A DNA stretch of 10,995 bases from the NCBI GenBank assembly GCA_031384695.1, contig JANNAV010000242.1, positions 1 through 10,995 of the forward strand, in the 5' to 3' direction. Below are positions 6,797 to 10,995 of the stretch, one piece after another. Below the pieces are notes generated by a model. That model was not told the DNA's origin. It saw only the letters and a program-made list of their open reading frames with translations, and ran no database searches. Source of the stretch: JANNAV01 sp031384695 (lineage in GTDB: Bacteria > Pseudomonadota > Alphaproteobacteria > Rhodobacterales > Rhodobacteraceae). Every line of letters begins with the position of its first letter. Within the stretch, counting starts at the first letter, position 1. The translations under genes were made by a program, and so were the position numbers.

Positions 6797-7621
6797 ATGG
6801 TCCAGTTTCACAACCGCCCCTCTGTTGCCGACATGCGCGCCATGAAGGCGAGGGCCGAGAAAATCTCGATGCTCTATGTCAGTACGCTGGAAGAGGCGGC
6901 AGCGGCAGATGCGGCAGGCATTCACATGCTGTCGATCGAGGGTCGCTTTTTCACGCCCGAAATGCGCGCGGCGGCCGGGCGTTGCTTCGTGCAGGTCGGG
7001 CTACCCTTTGGCGGCTGGAGCCGGTTCAACGGCGCGTTTCTGGCCACCGCCGAGGATTACCTGCGCGCCGCTTTTCACGTCATGGGTCTGGGCGCGGATT
7101 GCATCTATTGCGCGGCCTCCCATGACATCCAGAAGGCGCTGTGCGACAACCATATCCCCATCGTCGCCCATGTCGGCCTGATCCCGTCCTACGTTACCTG
7201 GACAGGTTGGCGCGCAGTTGGCAAAACCGCCGCCGAGGCCCGCGAGGTCTGGGACCACGTCAAAAAGCTGGAATCCATCGGCTGCTTTGGGGCCGAACTG
7301 GAAGTCGTGCCGGACCGTCTGGGCGCGCTGATCAGCGCCAACACCCCGATGATCATGCTGGGCATGGGCGCAGGCCCCGGTGCCGACGCGCAGTATCTGT
7401 TTGCCGAAGATGTGCTGGGCCACACCGATGGCCACCGCCCGCGCCATGCCAAAACCTACCGCAATTTCGCCGCCGAATATGCCCGCTTGCAGGCCGAACG
7501 CATAAGCGCCTTCAAAGAGTTCATCGCCGATGTGAACACCGGAGCCTATCCCCAGCCGCAGCACAACGTCACGATGGCCGACGCAGAATTTGCGGCTCTG
7601 ACCGCCGATCTGGGGCTGTGA
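6797..7621 (+). CDS. Divergent PanB-fold (ketopantoate hydroxymethyltransferase-like) protein lacking canonical metal ligands
   Basis: This 274-residue protein resembles PanB, a TIM barrel of the PEP mutase/isocitrate lyase superfamily. Shared blocks are VAHVGLIPSYV (residues 123-133), LEVVPDRLGALI (168-179), GMGAGPGADAQYLFAEDVLG (189-208) and a C-terminal helix ending TGAYPQPQH. PanB transfers a hydroxymethyl group from methylene-tetrahydrofolate to ketoisovalerate, using Mg2+. Compared with E. coli PanB recalled from memory, the Mg2+-binding Asp of GDSLG aligns with E48, the Asp of ADLPF with G68 (VGLPF), and the Glu of KIEGG with A106. The catalytic Glu of LECVP is retained as E169. The GDSLG-to-ADLPF stretch is also shortened. 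It is therefore unlikely to be a pantothenate enzyme. It lies 9 bases after mocE, in a pathway expected to release a one-carbon unit, so one-carbon or aldol-type chemistry is conceivable but unproven. Confidence 0.75.
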   Translation: MVQFHNRPSVADMRAMKARAEKISMLYVSTLEEAAAADAAGIHMLSIEGRFFTPEMRAAAGRCFVQVGLPFGGWSRFNGAFLATAEDYLRAAFHVMGLGADCIYCAASHDIQKALCDNHIPIVAHVGLIPSYVTWTGWRAVGKTAAEAREVWDHVKKLESIGCFGAELEVVPDRLGALISANTPMIMLGMGAGPGADAQYLFAEDVLGHTDGHRPRHAKTYRNFAAEYARLQAERISAFKEFIADVNTGAYPQPQHNVTMADAEFAALTADLGL

Positions 7622-7623
7622 CC

Positions 7624-7873
7624 ATGCTGCGGATCGGGGCTGTCGGTTATGGCACGGGCGGGCGGCATTTCCGCGCGCCGTTCATTCAGGCCGCCGAACC
7701 GGGCCGATACCAAGCCTATTTCGAAGCATTCGCCGATGCCGTGCGCACCAACGGCCCCGCACCTTTGACCGCCGCCGCGAGGCGCCCGCGCGCGAACAGT
7801 TCTCGACGCCGCGCGCCTGTCGGCCGAACAATGCTGCTCTCTCGCCGTGCAGCAGGAGGATATCCATGGATGA
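7624..7873 (+). pseudogene. Degraded Gfo/Idh/MocA-family oxidoreductase (internal deletion plus frameshift)
   Basis: An ATG two bases after the previous stop opens a typical NAD(P)-binding start: MLRIGAVGYGTGGRHF, with G8-x-G10-xx-G13. After about 26 codons (near 7700) it jumps to what looks like the family's C-terminal region, YQAYFEAFADAVR followed by APLTA. The frame is then lost. The expected ending ARTVLDAARLSAEQ is found in the next frame from about 7787, and that frame stops at TGA 7871-7873. Members of this family have roughly 330-380 residues, so about 250 codons, including the rest of the Rossmann fold and the catalytic site, are missing. The unshifted frame would encode an Arg-rich nonsense tail. 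The remnant also carries the AGGAGG ribosome site of the following hydroxylase gene. It probably was a second dehydrogenase of the pathway. Confidence 0.8.
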
Positions 7874-8885
7874 TCTGAAATTCGGCACCCGCAACAAGCG
7901 CGGTGATTTCACCCCGAAAGACCCGTTGGAAACCAACCCGCTGTTCGCATGGCCACTGCGCCCGGCGGCACTGCTGCGCTGGTTGCGAGGGTATTTTCTG
8001 CCGTGGAACCTGATGTTTTTCGCAGTCGGCGCCGTGCTGTGGTTCTGGCTGACGCCTGCGAAATCGACCCTGCAAACCTACGAATGGGGCTGGGTTCTGT
8101 GGATCTGGGCGCGCAACACGGCCATGGTCCTCGCCTTTTATGGCGTGATGGAGTGGCGTCTTTACCGCCGCCGCACCCAGAGCAACCGCTTCAAATACAA
8201 CGCGAAATTCCCCGCAGATGCGCCCTCAGCCGTATTCTGGCTCAAAAGCCAGAACTTTGACAACGCCCTGCGCACATTCGGCACCGGCCTGCCGATCTGG
8301 TCGGCCTATGAGGTGTTCTTATTGCACGCCTCGGCCAACGGCTACGGCCCCTGGACCACCTTTGAGGCCCAACCCTGGGCGCTGGCCATCTTTGCCCTGT
8401 TGCTGCCCTTGATCCATGAGCTGCATTTCTACTGCATCCACCGGCTGATTCATCTGCCGATCCTGTATAAATGGATCCACTCGGTTCACCATAACTCGGT
8501 CAACCCATCGCCTTGGTCGAGCCTGTCGATGCACCCGGTTGAACACCTGCTGTATTGGTCCGACAGCCTGATCCATCTGCTGATCCCATCGCATCCGCTT
8601 TTGGTGCTGTATCATCTGAACATCACCGGCACCGGCGCTGTGGTCGGGCACATTGGCTTCGACAAGATCGAAACCGGGGCGGAAACCGCCATAGATAGCC
8701 ACGCCTTCGCACATTACCTGCACCACAAGTATTTCGAGGTGAATTACGCCGATGGCGCGGTGCCGCTGGATCGCTGGTTCGGCACTTGGCACGATGGCAC
8801 CAAAAGCGGCGACGCGGTGATGCAGGCGCGGTTTGAACAGAAAAAGGCCCGGATGAACGCGGGCAGAACAGGAGACTCCATATGA
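7866..8885 (+). CDS. mocD: Sterol desaturase/fatty acid hydroxylase-family di-iron oxygenase, MocD-type (copy 2)
   Basis: This 339-residue membrane di-iron hydroxylase is paralogous over its full length to the protein at 1363-2364. Its metal-binding histidines are H192-xxx-H196, H205-xx-HH209 and H279-xxx-H283-xx-HH287. The longest identical stretches surround them (ILYKWIH or VLYKWIH, NPSPWSS, YLHHKYFEVNY, WFGTWHDG). The N-terminal third and the segment around residues 140-180 are more variable. The start at 7866 follows AGGAGG (7854-7859), which lies in the upstream pseudogene remnant. The stop overlaps the mocA start by four bases (ATGA), so this copy is coupled to mocA and is the better positional match to a pathway MocD. 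Its predicted role is O-demethylation of the imported substrate with electrons from MocE. The two copies may differ in substrate. Confidence 0.86.
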   Translation: MDDLKFGTRNKRGDFTPKDPLETNPLFAWPLRPAALLRWLRGYFLPWNLMFFAVGAVLWFWLTPAKSTLQTYEWGWVLWIWARNTAMVLAFYGVMEWRLYRRRTQSNRFKYNAKFPADAPSAVFWLKSQNFDNALRTFGTGLPIWSAYEVFLLHASANGYGPWTTFEAQPWALAIFALLLPLIHELHFYCIHRLIHLPILYKWIHSVHHNSVNPSPWSSLSMHPVEHLLYWSDSLIHLLIPSHPLLVLYHLNITGTGAVVGHIGFDKIETGAETAIDSHAFAHYLHHKYFEVNYADGAVPLDRWFGTWHDGTKSGDAVMQARFEQKKARMNAGRTGDSI

Positions 8886-9889
8886 CCATCCGCTTGGCCG
8901 TCATCGGCGCCGGGATCATGGGCAGCGATCATGCCCATATTTTCGCAAACGACCTGCCCGGCGCGCAGGTGCAGGTGGTCTGTGATGCCTCGGCAGATCG
9001 CGCCCGCGCGCTGGCCGATGCGGTTGGGGCGGCAGATGTGATGTCAGACGCCGAAGCCGCCATTGCCCGCAGCGATGTTGATGCCGTGGTCATCGCCAGC
9101 CCTGATTACACCCATGCACCGCTGTCGCTCGCCTGCATCCGCGCAGGCAAGCGGGCGCTGTGCGAAAAGCCGCTGTCGCATTCGGCGCAGGACTGCCAGA
9201 CCGTCATGCAGGCCGAACAATCCACAGGTCAGCGCCATATCCAACTGGGCTTCATGCGCCGGTTCGATCAGTCATATGCCGAGATGAAGGCCGCGCTGGA
9301 CAAAGGCACGCTTGGCCGGGCGTTGATGATGCACAACTTTCACCGCAACGTCGAAACGCCTGCCGCTGACTTTACCGCTGCGATGGCGATCACCAATTCC
9401 GCCCCGCATGAATTCGACGTAGTGCGCTTTGTTCTTGGCGCGGAATACACCGCGATTTCGGCGTTTCAGCCGAAACGGTCCGATGCCTTGGTAGCCCCGG
9501 TGTTCATGGTGCTGGAAACCACCGATGGCCAGTTGGTGAATATCGAGATCAACAACAACGCCGCCTACGGCTATGATGTGCGCGGTGAGTTGGTGGGCGA
9601 GGCCGGCTCGATTGCCATGAACGCCGCCACCTACAGCCGCCTTGATGCGCGAATGGCGCAAACCACGGGTTACGATTCCGACTGGCGTGGCCGTTACGCC
9701 GAGGCTTACCGCCGCCAGAACCGCGCCTTCCTGCATTTCGTCCGCAGCGGTGACTTCAGTCCGATCGCGTCAGACGCCTGGGATGGCTACGCCGCCGCCG
9801 AGGTCGCCGAAGCCGGTGCGCGCGCCCTGGCGACAGGCCAGCGCGTTACCGTTGAAATGCCAACCCAACCCCTTTTCTACAAACGCTGA
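8882..9889 (+). CDS. mocA: Gfo/Idh/MocA-family NAD-dependent dehydrogenase, MocA/IolG-like
   Basis: This 335-residue cytoplasmic enzyme is full length for the family. The Rossmann motif is VIGAGIMG (G9-x-G11-xx-G14). The conserved EKPLS places K96 as the catalytic lysine. The C-terminal alpha/beta domain carries NSAPHEFDVVRFVLG with H176, matching the IolG HEID/HEFD block. Inositol dehydrogenases usually have Asp four residues before this His; here it is Asn (N172). MocA is proposed to oxidise scyllo-inosamine after demethylation, giving a keto-inositol-type product. A related oxidation of a cyclitol or sugar is inferred here. The ATG overlaps the upstream hydroxylase stop (ATGA), and mocC follows after 11 bases. 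It is more IolG-like than the broken oxidoreductase at 7624-7873, which has a different N-terminal signature. Confidence 0.88.
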   Translation: MTIRLAVIGAGIMGSDHAHIFANDLPGAQVQVVCDASADRARALADAVGAADVMSDAEAAIARSDVDAVVIASPDYTHAPLSLACIRAGKRALCEKPLSHSAQDCQTVMQAEQSTGQRHIQLGFMRRFDQSYAEMKAALDKGTLGRALMMHNFHRNVETPAADFTAAMAITNSAPHEFDVVRFVLGAEYTAISAFQPKRSDALVAPVFMVLETTDGQLVNIEINNNAAYGYDVRGELVGEAGSIAMNAATYSRLDARMAQTTGYDSDWRGRYAEAYRRQNRAFLHFVRSGDFSPIASDAWDGYAAAEVAEAGARALATGQRVTVEMPTQPLFYKR

Positions 9890-9900
9890 AGGAAAATCCC

Positions 9901-10860
9901 ATGAAACTCGGCTTTGTCTCTGACAGCCTCGGCGGCCTGCCTTTTGAATCGATGCTTGACCACGCCGCCCGTCTGGGCGTGCAGGGCGTTGAGGTGAACA
10001 CCGGTGGTTGGTCCACAGCACCCCACTTTGACCTGAACGCGATGAAGGCGGATGCCGGCAAGCGCCGCACCTTCCAAAAGGCGTTCGCGGATCGCGGCCT
10101 TGAGGTGATCGCCCTGAACGCCAATGGCAACCCGCTGCACCCGACCGACCCGAAACAAGGCGTTTGCTTGCGCGATACCATTCGTCTGGCAGGCGAGATG
10201 GGCATCAAGAAGGTCTGTACCATGTCGGGCCTGCCCGAGGGGCGCGCGGGCGATCAGATGCCGAACTGGGTGGTCTCATCCTGGCCCCCCGAAACCCAGG
10301 CCATCCTGCGCTATCAGTGGGAGGAAAAGCTGTTCCCGTTCTGGGCCGAAATCGTGACCTTGGCCAAAGCGTCGGGCGTGGAGCAGATCGCTCTGGAACT
10401 GCACGGCAATCAGGTGGTCTACAACGTGCCGTCTTTGCTGAAACTGCGCGCCGAAGTCGGATCCATTGTCGGCGCCAACCTTGACCCCAGCCACCTGTTC
10501 TGGATGGGTGCAGACCCCCTGATCGCCGCCGAAGCCCTTGGGGAGGCCGTCTATCACGTCCACGCCAAGGACACCTTCCTGAACGCGCCCAAACAGGCCA
10601 CCACCAGCCTGTTGGAAAACGGCAGCCTGATGGACATCCCGGGGCGCAGTTGGTCCTACATCACCCTTGGGTTTGGCCATGGCGAGGAATGGTGGCGGCA
10701 GTTCTGCTACCGGCTGAAAATGGCAGGTTATGACGGCTGGCTGTCAATCGAGCATGAAGACGTGCTACTCAACGGTCTGGAAGGGCTGGAGAAATCGGTG
10801 GCACTCTTGCAGGGCGTTATGCCCAAAGCCCCCGCAGACTACGCGCCTCAAGCGATTTAG
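9901..10860 (+). CDS. mocC: Sugar phosphate isomerase/epimerase-family TIM barrel, MocC-like
   Basis: This 319-residue protein has the xylose isomerase-like TIM-barrel fold (AP_endonuc_2 family). Candidate divalent-metal ligands sit at strand ends: E166 in ALELHGN, D195 and H198 in NLDPSHLFW, H221 with D224 in HVHAKD, and E284 in LSIEHED. Opening MKLGFVSDSLGGLPFE and NTGGWSTAPH (residues 33-42) are typical of the MocC/IolE-IolI-like group, which acts on inosose or keto-sugar substrates. The start at 9901 follows AAGGAAAA. It is last in the gene train and lies 11 bases after mocA, as expected for MocA's product being handed to MocC. The exact reaction is not established even for rhizobial MocC. 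The stop is TAG 10858-10860. Confidence 0.88.
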   Translation: MKLGFVSDSLGGLPFESMLDHAARLGVQGVEVNTGGWSTAPHFDLNAMKADAGKRRTFQKAFADRGLEVIALNANGNPLHPTDPKQGVCLRDTIRLAGEMGIKKVCTMSGLPEGRAGDQMPNWVVSSWPPETQAILRYQWEEKLFPFWAEIVTLAKASGVEQIALELHGNQVVYNVPSLLKLRAEVGSIVGANLDPSHLFWMGADPLIAAEALGEAVYHVHAKDTFLNAPKQATTSLLENGSLMDIPGRSWSYITLGFGHGEEWWRQFCYRLKMAGYDGWLSIEHEDVLLNGLEGLEKSVALLQGVMPKAPADYAPQAI

Positions 10861-10995
10861 GTACGAAAGGCAAGCGTGTTGCGGCCCAAACGCGGTACCC
10901 CAATTTTGGGCACACCCCATTGTTATTGATATTTCACCCAACCAAGCCCCAAAGGAGGCCCCCACCCGCACCCCTAGTTAGGGAAAGCCGGGGGG
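10861..10995. other. Non-coding tail after the gene cluster; small inverted repeats, no clear terminator
   Basis: I find no gene in these 135 bases. CCCCAATTTTGGG (10898-10910) can form only a short stem with a tiny loop. CCCTAGTTAGGG (10972-10983) is a near-palindrome with 5-base arms and a GT centre that could be an operator or a leader element of the next gene. Neither has a U-run, so the end of the transcript is not defined here. AAGGAGG (10951-10957) looks like a Shine-Dalgarno sequence but no start codon follows it closely. Confidence 0.4.

Noticed and set aside
7141..7878. Apparent 245-codon plus-strand gene ending in the oxidoreductase relic
   Set aside because: Its first two thirds are an Arg/Pro-rich wrong frame of the PanB-like gene. 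Only the part after 7624 has family similarity, and this is better described as a separate pseudogene.
1..10995. Insertion sequence, phage, CRISPR or tRNA/rRNA content
   Set aside because: I saw no transposase, integrase, regularly spaced repeats or cloverleaf sequence. The damage in 7624-7873 has no visible insertion-element ends around it.

Overview
The window is GC-rich, densely coding DNA from an alphaproteobacterium, most likely a member of the Rhodobacterales. This rests on codon use, short intergenic gaps, FrcBCA/RbsBC-type sugar transporter genes and a rhizobial-type moc gene set; the genus cannot be read from the sequence. Two elements frame the catabolic region. The first is the last 54 codons of an unrelated plus-strand gene (1-165). 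The second is a LacI-family regulator on the minus strand (169-1191), facing away from a long plus-strand gene train.

The plus-strand train (1363-10860) looks like one catabolic operon, or a few coupled transcription units. In order it holds: a membrane di-iron hydroxylase of the sterol desaturase/MocD type (1363-2364); two tandem paralogous periplasmic sugar-binding proteins (2476-3447, 3521-4498); an RbsC/FrcC-type permease (4565-5572); a single-domain ATPase (5572-6369); a MocE-type Rieske ferredoxin (6476-6787); a divergent PanB-fold protein (6797-7621); the wreck of a Gfo/Idh/MocA oxidoreductase (7624-7873); a second MocD-type hydroxylase (7866-8885); an intact MocA/IolG-type dehydrogenase (8882-9889); and a MocC-type TIM-barrel isomerase/epimerase (9901-10860). 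Stable hairpins without U-tracts sit in three of the gaps, after binding protein 1, after binding protein 2 and after the ATPase gene.

The gene set closely parallels the rhizopine (3-O-methyl-scyllo-inosamine) catabolic genes mocCAB/DE(F) of Rhizobium and Sinorhizobium. In that published model a binding protein delivers the methylated amino-cyclitol, a MocD oxygenase fed by the MocE ferredoxin removes the O-methyl group, and MocA and MocC pass the ring towards inositol catabolism. I infer that this locus imports and O-demethylates a methylated cyclitol, inosamine or related sugar. It differs from the model in having a complete ABC transporter, two MocDs, two binding proteins, a LacI regulator where a GntR-type MocR would be expected, no MocF reductase in the window, and an added PanB-like protein.

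The most novel element is that PanB-like protein. By alignment from memory it lacks the canonical Mg2+ ligands but keeps the catalytic glutamate, and it lies in a pathway expected to release a one-carbon unit. The degraded oxidoreductase and the hairpins that share a core sequence are secondary points of interest.
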